From JBQLZO01 sp052168315 (GTDB taxonomy: Bacteria; Planctomycetota; Phycisphaerae; Phycisphaerales; UBA1924), in assembly GCA_052168315.1 (NCBI GenBank), contig JBQLZO010000045.1, forward strand, positions 1 to 16,088: a stretch of 16,088 bases of DNA. The letters are read 5' to 3'. Positions 1-6,566 of this stretch are shown here, piece by piece. Under the pieces are notes generated by a model. The model saw nothing but the letters and a program-made list of their open reading frames with translations, made no database searches and was not told the origin of the DNA. The position numbers were made by a program, and so were the translations under genes. The stretch's first letter is position 1. Each line of letters opens with the position of its first letter.

Positions 1-14
1 GGACTGGCGCTGGG

Positions 15-554
15 TTATTGGGGGGGGTCGGGGCGGGGGGCCTTGGTGTCGGCTTTGGCGGCGATCATGTCGGCGTACGAGCCGGCGACGGCCTCGCCGA
101 GGGCCATGGCGAACTGGGCGCGGATGCGGGCGATGATGTCGTAGCAGCGGGCGAGGTGCTGGGCGGGGGTGACGAGCGTGGAGGCTTCGAAGTAGCTGCC
201 GGCCTCCTCGACGCGGTCGAGGCGGATGGTGGCGGTGTCGAGCATGTAGATGGCGCGGTGCTTCTTGACGGCGACCCATGGGCGCATGAGCCGCCCCCAT
301 TTTTCGAGGGCTCGGCGCTCGTCGTAGATCTGGAAGTGGGACATGGTGGGTCGGGCGCGGCGCTCTCGGACGGCGTGGATCCACTCGATGGGCTCGGTCT
401 CGCCGCTGGACCGCCGGAAGAGGTGGGCATCGGGGAGCCGGTAGTACTGGTCGTGCTGGTCGCACTCGGCGACGAGGAGGGCGCGGGCGTGGCGCGCGAT
501 GATGCGGGCGAGGTCCGGATCACGGAGTTCGCACTTGAGATCGAGTGTGATCAC
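15..554 (-). CDS. CYTH-domain protein, class IV adenylate cyclase-like
   Basis: About 179 aa. The CYTH fold binds triphosphates in a beta-barrel tunnel; family members include CyaB-type adenylate cyclases and thiamine triphosphatases. Seen here: an N-terminal strand LDLKCE standing for the usual ExExK motif, basic/aromatic strands (QYYRLP, HLFRRSSG, VRERRAR), a KKHR segment, then TIRLDRVEEAGSYFE, the typical late 'V..LG.F.E' element, and a C-terminal AGSYADMI like the CyaB 'SY.DLL' end. The frame is open up to 677, but that start would overlap ligA. I chose GTG at 554 because GGAGG lies 10 nt upstream, it sits 34 nt after the ligA stop, and the protein then opens on the first CYTH strand. The first acidic residue of ExExK is absent, so cyclase activity is not assured; a triphosphatase or other CYTH activity is equally possible. 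Probably cotranscribed with ligA. Confidence 0.72.
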   Translation of the reverse strand: MITLDLKCELRDPDLARIIARHARALLVAECDQHDQYYRLPDAHLFRRSSGETEPIEWIHAVRERRARPTMSHFQIYDERRALEKWGRLMRPWVAVKKHRAIYMLDTATIRLDRVEEAGSYFEASTLVTPAQHLARCYDIIARIRAQFAMALGEAVAGSYADMIAAKADTKAPRPDPPQ

Positions 555-588
555 GCTGCCCGTGCCTCCGGCGGGCACATCGGCCGGA

Positions 589-2898
589 TCAGGGGAGCGC
601 TTGAAGGAGGCGGGGCTCATCCCAGATCTGGACCCCCAGTTCCCGCGCCTTGTCGAGCTTGGAGCCGGCTTTCTCACCGGCGATGAGGATGTCGGTGTTC
701 TTGGAGACGGAGCCGGTGACCTTGGCGCCGAGGGCTTCGAGTCTTTCTTTCAGCGTCTCGCGGTCGAAGGATTCGAGGGTGCCGGTGATGACGATGGTCT
801 TTCCGGCGAAGGGCGAGTCGGCGTGGGCGGGTTGGGCATCGGGCGGGCGGTACTCGCGGCTGGTGAGGTCGAAGCCGTCGATTGCGCGGAGGGCATCGAA
901 GGTGCGCTTTGCGGCGTGCGAGTGGAGGTAGGCGTACACGGCGGGGGCGGTCTCGCGCCCGAGGCCGGTTTCCTCGCGGTCCTTGGGGTTCTCGGGGAGG
1001 CCCTTGGCGCGGGCCTCGGTGGTGGTGAGGGTCTTGGGGCGGAGCTGCCATTCCTCGGCGGCGAGGAGGTCATCGAGGTCTTTGAAGTGTTTGCTCAGGG
1101 CCTTGGCCGTGGAGTCTCCGACATGGCGGATGCCCATGCCGGCGAGGACGCGTGCGAGCCCGCGCTTCTTGGAGGCCTCGATGCCGGCGAGGAGGTTGTC
1201 GACCTTCTTCTCGCCCATGCGTTCGAGGGTGAGCAGGGCTTCGCGGTGGTTGTGGAGGTGGTAGATGTCGGCGAAGTGTTCGAGGGGGATGTTGATGTCG
1301 TTGTCCGGGTCGGCGGTGGCGGCTCGGATCTGGTCGATGGTTTTCTCTCCGAGCCCGTCGATGTCCATCTGCTTGCGCCCGGTGAACCAGATGAGCTTCT
1401 CGCGGACCTGCGCGGGGCACTCGGGGTTCATGCATCGGCGGGTGGTTTCGAGTGTGGGGTCGTCGGCGGCTTCGGCGGGTTCGACCTCGACGGGGGCCTG
1501 GCACTCGGGGCAGGTGTCGGGGGGGATGATCTTCTTTGCGTTCTTCGGGCGCTTGCCGGGGACGACCTCGATGACCTGCGGGATGATCTCGCCGGCTTTT
1601 TCGACGACGACGGTGTCGCCGATGCGGATGTCCTTCTGGGCGACCTGGCCGAAGTTGTGGAGCGTGGCGTGGCGGACGGTGGTGCCGGCGAGGAGGACGG
1701 GCTCCATGATCGCGCGGGGGGTGATCTTGCCGGTCTTGCCGACCTGGAACTCGACATCCTTGAGCACGGTGGTCTTGCGCTCTGAGGGGAACTTGTAGGC
1801 GATGATCCAGCGGGGTGATTTGCTGGTGGTGCCGAGCGCCTCCTGCTGGGCGAAGGCGTCGACGCGGACGACCGCGCCGTCGGTCATGTAGGGGAGGGTG
1901 GCGCCGATCTGGCGGACCTTGTCGATGGCGGTGAGCACCTGTTCCACGGCGTCGGGGCCCGAGCAGACGACGAGGTCCTGGGTGGGGATGCCGCGCTGGC
2001 GGGCCTGGGCCATGGCGGCGGTGTAGCGATCGATGTTGGCGAAGACGCCGGTGCACTGGCCGCGGCCGTGGGCGCGGAAGCCGAGGTTGCGCGCGGCGAC
2101 GGTCCTGGGGTCCAGGGACTTGAGGGTGCCAGCGCAGGCGTTGCGGGGGTTCATGAACGGCTCATCGCCGCTGGCCTCGCGCTCTTCGTTGATGCGGATG
2201 AACTCATCGTTGGGGATGAAGAGCTCGCCGCGGACTTCGAGGATGTCGTCATCGGTGAGTTCATCGGCGCCTTCGAGGATGAGGGGGACCTCGGGGACGC
2301 GGCGGGCGTTGTTGGTGATGTCATCGCCTTCGGTGCCGTTGCCGCGGGTGATGGCCATGGCGAGTCGCCCGGCGACATAGCGGAGCGAGACGGCGACGCC
2401 ATCGATCTTGGGTTCGACGATGAGGGCGATGCGGTCATCGCGGGCATCGGCGGTGTCGGCGGTCTGCTGCGCTTCGGAGAGGTCGGTGAAGAGGGGGGCG
2501 GGCTCGGCGTGGTCGTTGCTGTCGGGGTCGCCGGCGTCGGCGCCGAGCCCCCTGGCGATGCGCTTGGCCCACGCGCGGACCTCATCGGCGTTGTAGGTGT
2601 TGTCGATCGAGAGCATGGGGACGGTGTGGGGGACCGTCTTGAAGCCCTTGATGGGCTCGCCGCCGACGCGCTGGGTGGGCGAGTTGTCGTCGTGGAGTTC
2701 GGGGTAGCGCTGCTCGATGGCGGCGAGGCGGTCGAGGTTCTCGTCGTACTCGGGGTCTGAGAGGAACGGGCGGGCGTCGATGTAGTAGGCCTTGTCGGCG
2801 CGGCGGAGCAGGTCGCGGAGGCGGCGGGCCTCGCGCTGCGCCTGGTCGGGCGTGAGCGATTCGGGGGGCGTGGTCTGGTGGGTGGGTCGATCGGGCAC
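589..2898 (-). CDS. ligA: NAD-dependent DNA ligase LigA
   Basis: 769 aa. Seals DNA nicks during replication and repair, using NAD+ to adenylate its catalytic lysine. Domains in order: Ia (about 20-110, AYYIDARPFLSDPEYD for NMN/NAD binding), adenylation domain with KIDG (catalytic Lys164), EVRGE, NPRNACAGTL and the PRWIIAYKFP motif, OB fold (about 378-450), a four-cysteine zinc finger (Cys463, 466, 489, 494), helix-hairpin-helix repeats (about 510-610), and a BRCT domain from about 693 (FAGKTIVITGTLESF). E. coli LigA has 671 aa; the extra length includes an acidic stretch at about 118-157 before the KxDG motif and a charged insertion at about 618-645. It starts with GTG; no other plausible start precedes domain Ia. 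The start lies 17 bp from the divergent folD start, and a TAGCAT hexamer ends exactly 6 nt upstream, suggesting a leaderless mRNA. All catalytic motifs are intact. Confidence 0.97.
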   Translation of the reverse strand: MPDRPTHQTTPPESLTPDQAQREARRLRDLLRRADKAYYIDARPFLSDPEYDENLDRLAAIEQRYPELHDDNSPTQRVGGEPIKGFKTVPHTVPMLSIDNTYNADEVRAWAKRIARGLGADAGDPDSNDHAEPAPLFTDLSEAQQTADTADARDDRIALIVEPKIDGVAVSLRYVAGRLAMAITRGNGTEGDDITNNARRVPEVPLILEGADELTDDDILEVRGELFIPNDEFIRINEEREASGDEPFMNPRNACAGTLKSLDPRTVAARNLGFRAHGRGQCTGVFANIDRYTAAMAQARQRGIPTQDLVVCSGPDAVEQVLTAIDKVRQIGATLPYMTDGAVVRVDAFAQQEALGTTSKSPRWIIAYKFPSERKTTVLKDVEFQVGKTGKITPRAIMEPVLLAGTTVRHATLHNFGQVAQKDIRIGDTVVVEKAGEIIPQVIEVVPGKRPKNAKKIIPPDTCPECQAPVEVEPAEAADDPTLETTRRCMNPECPAQVREKLIWFTGRKQMDIDGLGEKTIDQIRAATADPDNDINIPLEHFADIYHLHNHREALLTLERMGEKKVDNLLAGIEASKKRGLARVLAGMGIRHVGDSTAKALSKHFKDLDDLLAAEEWQLRPKTLTTTEARAKGLPENPKDREETGLGRETAPAVYAYLHSHAAKRTFDALRAIDGFDLTSREYRPPDAQPAHADSPFAGKTIVITGTLESFDRETLKERLEALGAKVTGSVSKNTDILIAGEKAGSKLDKARELGVQIWDEPRLLQALP

Positions 2899-2915
2899 GC
2901 CGCTATGCTAATCGG
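2899..2915. promoter_or_regulatory. Bidirectional leaderless promoter between ligA and folD
   Basis: The 17-bp gap between the divergent start codons contains the AT-rich core TATGCTA. Read on the plus strand, TATGCT (2904-2909) ends 6 nt before the folD ATG. Read on the minus strand, TAGCAT (2910-2905) ends 6 nt before the ligA GTG. Both fit TAnnnT -10 elements placing transcription starts on the first base of each start codon, 18 bp apart. There is no room for a Shine-Dalgarno sequence on either side, and I see no good -35 hexamer. This is inference from sequence geometry. Confidence 0.6.
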
Positions 2916-3881
2916 ATGGCGGCGACGATCATCGATGGGAGGGCGCTTGGCGAGCGGATCCGTTCGGGGATCGCTCAGCGGGTGGGTTCGCTGCGCTCTC
3001 GGGGGCGGCCGGTGCGGCTGGACGCGGTGCTGGTGTCGGATGACCAGGAGTCGGCGGCGCGGGTGTATGTGGACAACCAGCGGAAGATGTGCGAGCGGCT
3101 GGGGATCGGGTACAAGCTGCACCACCTGCCGGCGGACTCATCGGAGGATGATGTGGCGGGGCGGATCCTGCTGCTGAACTCCCGGGCGGATGTGCACGCG
3201 ATCATGGTGCACCTTCCCTTGCCGGAGGGGATCGATGCGCACCGGATCCAGGCGCTGATCGATCCGCGGAAGGATGTGGAGGGTGTGAACCCGGCGAACA
3301 TCGGGAACATCGTGTACGGGCGCTCATCGCTGGCGCCGTGCACGGCGTCGGCGGTGCTGGAGATGATCGGCGACACGGGCGTGGCGCTGCGCGGGAAGCA
3401 CGCGGTGGTGGTGGGGGCATCGGACATCGTGGGAAAGCCGATCGCGGTGATGCTGATGCGTCCTGAGGCGACGGTGATCTCGGTGAACAAGTTCACGCCG
3501 GATGTGCCCGCGCTGGCGCGTGCCGCGGACATCCTGGTGGCGTGCGCGGGTGTGCCGGGGCTGGTGAAGGGGGACTGGATCAAGCCGGGTGCGGTGGTGA
3601 TCGATGTGGGGATCCACCGGGTGCCGCTGGATCCGCCGCTCCCGGACGGGACGAAGATGCGGACGATCGGGGATGTGGATGCGGAGGCGGCGATGGAGCG
3701 GGCGGGGTTTTTGTCTCCGGTGCCGGGCGGGGTGGGTCCTGTGACGGTGGCGATGCTGCTGAAGAATGTGATCGCGGCCGCGGAGCGGGCGCCGCTGGCG
3801 GCGTCGGGCGAGGAGGAGGAGGGCGGGGGCAAGGGTGAGGATGGCGCGGGCGGGGCAAGGGGCGGTGGCGCGGGGCGTTGA
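2916..3881 (+). CDS. folD: FolD-family methylene-THF dehydrogenase/cyclohydrolase with altered active site
   Basis: 321 aa. FolD normally oxidises 5,10-methylene-tetrahydrofolate with NADP+ and hydrolyses the methenyl product to 10-formyl-THF for purine and initiator formyl-Met synthesis. The fold is clear: N-terminal catalytic domain to about 150, PCTASAV, Rossmann motif GASDIVGKP at about 167, VIDVGIHRVP, IGDVD, and the PVPGGVGPVTVAMLL signature. By eye against E. coli FolD, the active-site tyrosine is kept (Tyr51), but the catalytic lysine of YxxxK is Gln55, the glutamine of VQLPLP is His99, and the aspartate of KDVDG is Glu122. In the human enzyme the corresponding Lys is needed for cyclohydrolase activity, so this protein may be dehydrogenase-only or altered. 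The last roughly 25 residues are a Gly/Glu-rich tail beyond the family core. Start is the ATG 18 bp from the ligA start, probably leaderless. Confidence 0.9.
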   Translation: MAATIIDGRALGERIRSGIAQRVGSLRSRGRPVRLDAVLVSDDQESAARVYVDNQRKMCERLGIGYKLHHLPADSSEDDVAGRILLLNSRADVHAIMVHLPLPEGIDAHRIQALIDPRKDVEGVNPANIGNIVYGRSSLAPCTASAVLEMIGDTGVALRGKHAVVVGASDIVGKPIAVMLMRPEATVISVNKFTPDVPALARAADILVACAGVPGLVKGDWIKPGAVVIDVGIHRVPLDPPLPDGTKMRTIGDVDAEAAMERAGFLSPVPGGVGPVTVAMLLKNVIAAAERAPLAASGEEEEGGGKGEDGAGGARGGGAGR

Positions 3882-3934
3882 GCGGAGGGGTGGAGCGGGC
3901 GGGGAATCCCGAACCGGTGGGCGGCGGGCGGGTC

Positions 3935-3946
3935 TAGACTCTGAGG
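3935..3946 (+). promoter_or_regulatory. -10 element of a probable leaderless tatA promoter
   Basis: TAGACT at 3935-3940 is followed by exactly 6 nt and then the tatA ATG, the same spacing as at ligA, folD and arsR. The six intervening bases (CTGAGG) contain a GAGG, but it abuts the start codon and is too close to act as a normal ribosome binding site. I see no recognisable -35 hexamer. Confidence 0.5.
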
Positions 3947-4372
3947 ATGGACGCGATGATGCTGGACCAATCGAGTGCTCTGGGCGGTGATGCGTTGGGC
4001 CTTTCGGGCTCGGTGCTGGCGTTTCTCGGGCTTCCGGGGCAGTGGGAGTGGGTGATCATCCTGCTGATCGGTCTGCTGCTGTTCGGGCGCCGCCTGCCTG
4101 AGGTTGGGCGTTCGATCGGGCGTTCGATCGTCGAGTTCAAGAAGGGTGTGAAGGGGATCGAGGATGAGGTGGATGGGGCGACGCGTGAGTCCGAGCGTCG
4201 TGATGGGGAGCAGCGCCGGCTGTCCGGGACGGACACGCGGGCGACGGTGGATCCGGGGATGTCGTCTGGCGAGGCTCGGACGATCCCCACGGTGGACCCG
4301 GGGATGGGGTCAGGATCCAGCGGCGGGACGAGCGCTGCCGGGCCAAGCGGGTCGCAGGCGTCGGCGCACTGA
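3947..4372 (+). CDS. tatA: Sec-independent protein translocase TatA/TatB family
   Basis: 141 aa. TatA forms the channel component of the twin-arginine translocase, which exports folded proteins across the inner membrane. Visible features: a transmembrane helix at about 33-47 (WEWVIILLIGLLLF), the invariant FG at 46-47, then the amphipathic helix RRLPEVGRSIGRSIVEFKKGVKGIEDE at about 48-74, and a disordered Gly/Ser tail. The FGRRLP...VEFKKGVKG pattern is the TatA type I associate with planctomycetes. The N-terminal extension before the membrane helix is about 30 residues, long for the family; a GTG at 4016 would give a more usual length, but the -10 spacing supports ATG 3947. The tail carries TVDPGM twice, encoded by a near-identical 18-bp repeat (4244-4261 and 4289-4306). 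No tatC is present in the window. Confidence 0.88.
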   Translation: MDAMMLDQSSALGGDALGLSGSVLAFLGLPGQWEWVIILLIGLLLFGRRLPEVGRSIGRSIVEFKKGVKGIEDEVDGATRESERRDGEQRRLSGTDTRATVDPGMSSGEARTIPTVDPGMGSGSSGGTSAAGPSGSQASAH

Positions 4373-4394
4373 CCTGACGCGATCCGATTTTTTT
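4358..4394 (+). terminator. Possible weak terminator after tatA
   Basis: A short stem (GCGTC at 4358-4362 with GACGC at 4376-4380) spans the tatA stop codon, followed 7 nt later by a run of seven T at 4388-4394. The T-run is striking in this GC-rich sequence, but the stem is only 5 bp and the T-run is not adjacent to it, so this is a tentative call. Confidence 0.3.
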
Positions 4395-4451
4395 CCAGGA
4401 ATCTGAGAATTGTGCTTCCGCTTGTGGCGTTGTTTCACGCCATAGGTGTGA

Positions 4452-4645
4452 GAACCGGTGCGTGCGCGCGGAGTCAGTATGTGCCCGCGCCGGTGAGGAC
4501 GGGCTGACTCGCGGCGAACTCCACGGCGACCGCGCTCGGCCCCCGCATCTCACTGACGCGAGCATTCACAGTGCTCGGGTCACCTTCCTGGTCCAGCGTC
4601 GCTCGCGCCGCCCGGCTTCTCAACGGCCGGGCGGCGCGCTCTTTG
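4452..4645 (+). ncRNA. Candidate structured small RNA
   Basis: The 403-bp gap between tatA and the next gene holds no protein ORF I would defend. It does hold three consecutive stem-loops on one strand. Hairpin 1: GAGTCAG (4471-4477) with CTGACTC (4504-4510), plus an inner CCCG/CGGG. Hairpin 2: TGACGCGAGCA (4554-4564) with TGCTCGGGTCA (4572-4582), 10 of 11 positions paired, 7-nt loop. Hairpin 3: the terminator-like 13-bp stem at 4604-4638. A weak promoter may lie upstream (TTGTGG at 4422-4427, TAGGTG at 4443-4448, spacing 15). I do not recognise tmRNA, RNase P, SRP or tRNA signatures. It could instead be the leader of the downstream membrane-protein operon. Boundaries are approximate. Confidence 0.28.
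4604..4638 (+). terminator. GC-rich terminator-like hairpin
   Basis: CGCGCCGCCCGGC (4604-4616) pairs perfectly over 13 bp with 4626-4638 across a 9-nt loop. It is followed by CTCTTTGGGG, which has only a short T stretch. It would end transcription from the tatA side or from the candidate small RNA. The weak U-tract lowers confidence that it works without Rho. Confidence 0.5.
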
Positions 4646-4752
4646 GGGTTGATTGGGGGCGATGGGGGTGTCGGGGGCGGCTGGTGCGCGGTGGGGGCGC
4701 ATGGGGTGCGGTGCGAGGGTCGGGTGCTGGGGTGTGTTGGGGGGGGGCGGGT
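4641..4752 (+). repeat. G-rich tract with G-quadruplex potential
   Basis: Between the hairpin at 4604-4638 and the next gene the plus strand has many runs of 3-9 G separated by short loops. Several sets of four runs fit the usual quadruplex pattern. No ORF with coding character is seen in it, and it lies immediately upstream of the likely promoter of the gene at 4776. Confidence 0.35.
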
Positions 4753-4761
4753 GTGCTCACC

Positions 4762-4775
4762 TAGGCTTGGCGTTG
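4762..4775 (+). promoter_or_regulatory. Possible -10 element before the membrane-protein gene
   Basis: TAGGCT at 4762-4767 lies 8 nt before the ATG at 4776, and 5 nt before an in-frame TTG at 4773. This resembles the leaderless arrangement at tatA but with less exact spacing, and there is no Shine-Dalgarno sequence in between. Confidence 0.3.
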
Positions 4776-5384
4776 ATGGAAGCGCCTGGGGACATGTCGT
4801 CGGCGGGTGGGAGCGTGGGTCGGGTGCGGCTGCTGCAGGCCCGCGCGACGACGGTGGCGTCGATGGGGATGATCGGGATCGGGAGCATCGCGGCGGTGGC
4901 GCTGGCGGGGAAGTCGCTCTGGCCGGGGCCCGCGCCGGTGTCGCCGACGGGCGCGACCGGGAGCAATGTGTTCGGGATGAGCACGAACGACTTCGTGATG
5001 GTGATGCTGTGCCTGGCGGTGACGGTGAACGGGTGCCTTGTGGGTGTGCTGCTCCCGCACTTCCTGCTGGCGGGCGAATCGCACCGGGCGGCGCGGGCGC
5101 GGGGTGAGCGCCCGACGGGGCGTGAGCGGACGCCGGTGGGTGTCCCGGCGAAGGTATTCGCGGTGGCGGCGACGATCCGCGCGGGCGCGTTCGGGTTCGT
5201 GGGGATGTTCGGGGTGATCCTGGTGCTGATGCTGGGGACGGTGCTCCCGGGGCTCGCGGCGGCGTGTCTGGCGCTGGTGCTGCTGGCGATGACCTTTCCG
5301 ACGCCCGAGCGGTTTCGGGTGGCGGTGGGACACGCGGGCGGCGCGGGTGAGGAAGGGCGTGGGGATGTGGGGGTCGGGTCGTGA
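4776..5384 (+). CDS. Hypothetical four-helix integral membrane protein
   Basis: 202 aa, not recognised as a named family. Hydrophobic segments at about 27-45, 73-98, 136-153 and 155-173 predict four membrane helices. A Gly/Pro/Thr-rich loop (about 50-68) lies between the first two, and a basic, Arg-rich cytoplasmic-type loop (about 102-122) between the second and third. The N- and C-terminal ends are hydrophilic. The open frame extends upstream to 4653 through the G-rich tract, but ATG 4776 gives a natural start just before the first helix and close to a candidate -10. The stop codon overlaps the start of the following GTPase-like gene by one base (TGATG), so the two are translationally coupled and may act together. 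No catalytic motif is visible, so function cannot be assigned. Confidence 0.75.
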   Translation: MEAPGDMSSAGGSVGRVRLLQARATTVASMGMIGIGSIAAVALAGKSLWPGPAPVSPTGATGSNVFGMSTNDFVMVMLCLAVTVNGCLVGVLLPHFLLAGESHRAARARGERPTGRERTPVGVPAKVFAVAATIRAGAFGFVGMFGVILVLMLGTVLPGLAAACLALVLLAMTFPTPERFRVAVGHAGGAGEEGRGDVGVGS

Positions 5385-6493
5385 TGCGGTTCGCGCGGCT
5401 GGCGCCGGGGCCGATCGGGGTGGCGGGGGAGTTGGCCGCCTCGTCGGTGAGCGCGATCGCGCTGATCGTGGTGGCCGCGGATGGGGATGAGGAGATGGAG
5501 GCGTGGCTGGGGACCAGCGGTGTGCCGCGGGTGCCGGTGAGCGGGATGCGGGTGGCGCGGTTGTTCGGGAGCGATGATGCGGTGGTGGCCCGCCCGGCGG
5601 GCTCGGTGCTGCATTGCATGCCGCACGGCGGGCGGGCCTCGATCGAAGCGGTGTGCGCTGGGCTGGAGCGGTCGGGGTGCGAGCGGGCGGTGGTGGGCGG
5701 GCTGGATCCGCGGGCGCTGCATCCGGCGGCGCGGTCGCGGCGGGAGGCGATCGCGATGGCGCTGATGGGGGTTTCGGTGTCGCCCTGGGGTGTGGATGTG
5801 CTCGCAGCGCAGGGCGGGATGGATGGGGGGAGTGCGGGTTCGGGAGGTGGGGTTGACGCGGAGTTGTGGCGGTTGCTGATCCCCCCCACTGTCGCGGCGG
5901 TGGGTGGTGCGAACATCGGAAAGAGCACGCTGCTGAACGCGCTGGCGCGTCGGCGTGCGGCGGTGGTGAGCGATGAGCCGGGGACGACGCGGGACCATGT
6001 GGGCGTGATGCTGGTGCTGGATGGGCTGGCGGTGCGGTGGATCGACACGCCGGGGATCCGGGCGCTGGATCCGGGCGGGTCGGCATCGGATGCGGTGGAG
6101 GGCGAGGCGCGGGCGCGGGGCGAGCGGGCGATCGCGGGGGCGGATCTGGTGGTGGCGTGCGCGGACCATGACGGGGCGTTCCCGGATGTGTCGGCGTGGA
6201 CGGGCGGGGATGGGGGGCGGAGGGTGGTTTGGGTGCGGCTTCGGATGGATCGGTGTGGGCGGGGCGATTGTCTTGATCGCAATGGGGATTCTGAGGGGGA
6301 AGATGTGGTGCGGACGAGCGTTCCGGGGGGCGGAAACGGGGCGACGGGGCTGGGGGAGCTGGCCCGTGCGGTGCGTGGTCGGCTGGTTTCTGATGCGTGG
6401 CTGGCGCGGGCGATGCGTGAGCCGATGGCGATTGAGGTGGTGTGGGATGCGATGGCGGCGGGCGGCTTTGCCCGCGGGGAGGGTGACAGATAA
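5384..6493 (+). CDS. MnmE/TrmE-like GTPase, degenerate
   Basis: 369 aa. Canonical MnmE, with MnmG, modifies the wobble uridine of certain tRNAs. Here the N-terminal part (about 1-110) retains traces of the MnmE folate-binding domain, including HCMPHGG at 77-83, but is short. The G domain is recognisable: G1 GGANIGKS (174-181), G2 DEPGTTRDH (198-205) and G3 DTPG (221-224). The NKxD guanine-specificity motif is not intact; RLRMD (285-289) stands at that place. The protein ends without the C-terminal CIGKFC-type motif that MnmE uses for tRNA modification, and is shorter than the usual roughly 450 aa. I therefore call it a diverged relative, not the housekeeping enzyme. ATG 5384 is used; GTG 5381 is an alternative. 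It is coupled to the membrane-protein gene upstream. Confidence 0.7.
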   Translation: MRFARLAPGPIGVAGELAASSVSAIALIVVAADGDEEMEAWLGTSGVPRVPVSGMRVARLFGSDDAVVARPAGSVLHCMPHGGRASIEAVCAGLERSGCERAVVGGLDPRALHPAARSRREAIAMALMGVSVSPWGVDVLAAQGGMDGGSAGSGGGVDAELWRLLIPPTVAAVGGANIGKSTLLNALARRRAAVVSDEPGTTRDHVGVMLVLDGLAVRWIDTPGIRALDPGGSASDAVEGEARARGERAIAGADLVVACADHDGAFPDVSAWTGGDGGRRVVWVRLRMDRCGRGDCLDRNGDSEGEDVVRTSVPGGGNGATGLGELARAVRGRLVSDAWLARAMREPMAIEVVWDAMAAGGFARGEGDR

Positions 6494-6566
6494 GGTTGTC
6501 GGTTCGCCCTATGCGGCCCGGTGGGCGGGCGTTGGGACGATGTGACAGATTGGAAGACGACGCACG

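Noticed and set aside
554..677. Longer N-terminus for the CYTH protein
   Set aside because: Would overlap ligA by up to 89 nt; the extra residues have no CYTH similarity, while GTG 554 has a good ribosome binding site.
18..686. Long plus-strand open frame antisense to the CYTH gene
   Set aside because: Gly/Val-rich shadow of a GC-rich minus-strand gene; no family motif, and the minus strand encodes a recognisable CYTH protein.
499..1785. 428-codon plus-strand open frame antisense to ligA
   Set aside because: Low-complexity translation caused by codon bias of ligA on the other strand; ligA motifs are complete.
4452..4645. SRP RNA, tmRNA, 6S RNA or tRNA in the intergenic region
   Set aside because: The conserved cores of SRP RNA (GGAAGG..AGCAGCC) and tRNA (GGTTCGA) and a tmRNA-like end are absent on both strands; a 6S-type single long rod is not evident.
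4462..4764. 100-codon plus-strand open frame in the tatA-downstream gap
   Set aside because: Arg/Gly-rich composition, runs through the hairpins and G tract, no ribosome binding site and no family resemblance.
4474..6282. 602-codon minus-strand open frame
   Set aside because: Ser/Pro/Arg-rich shadow covering the antisense of two plus-strand genes and the intergenic region; no domain recognised.
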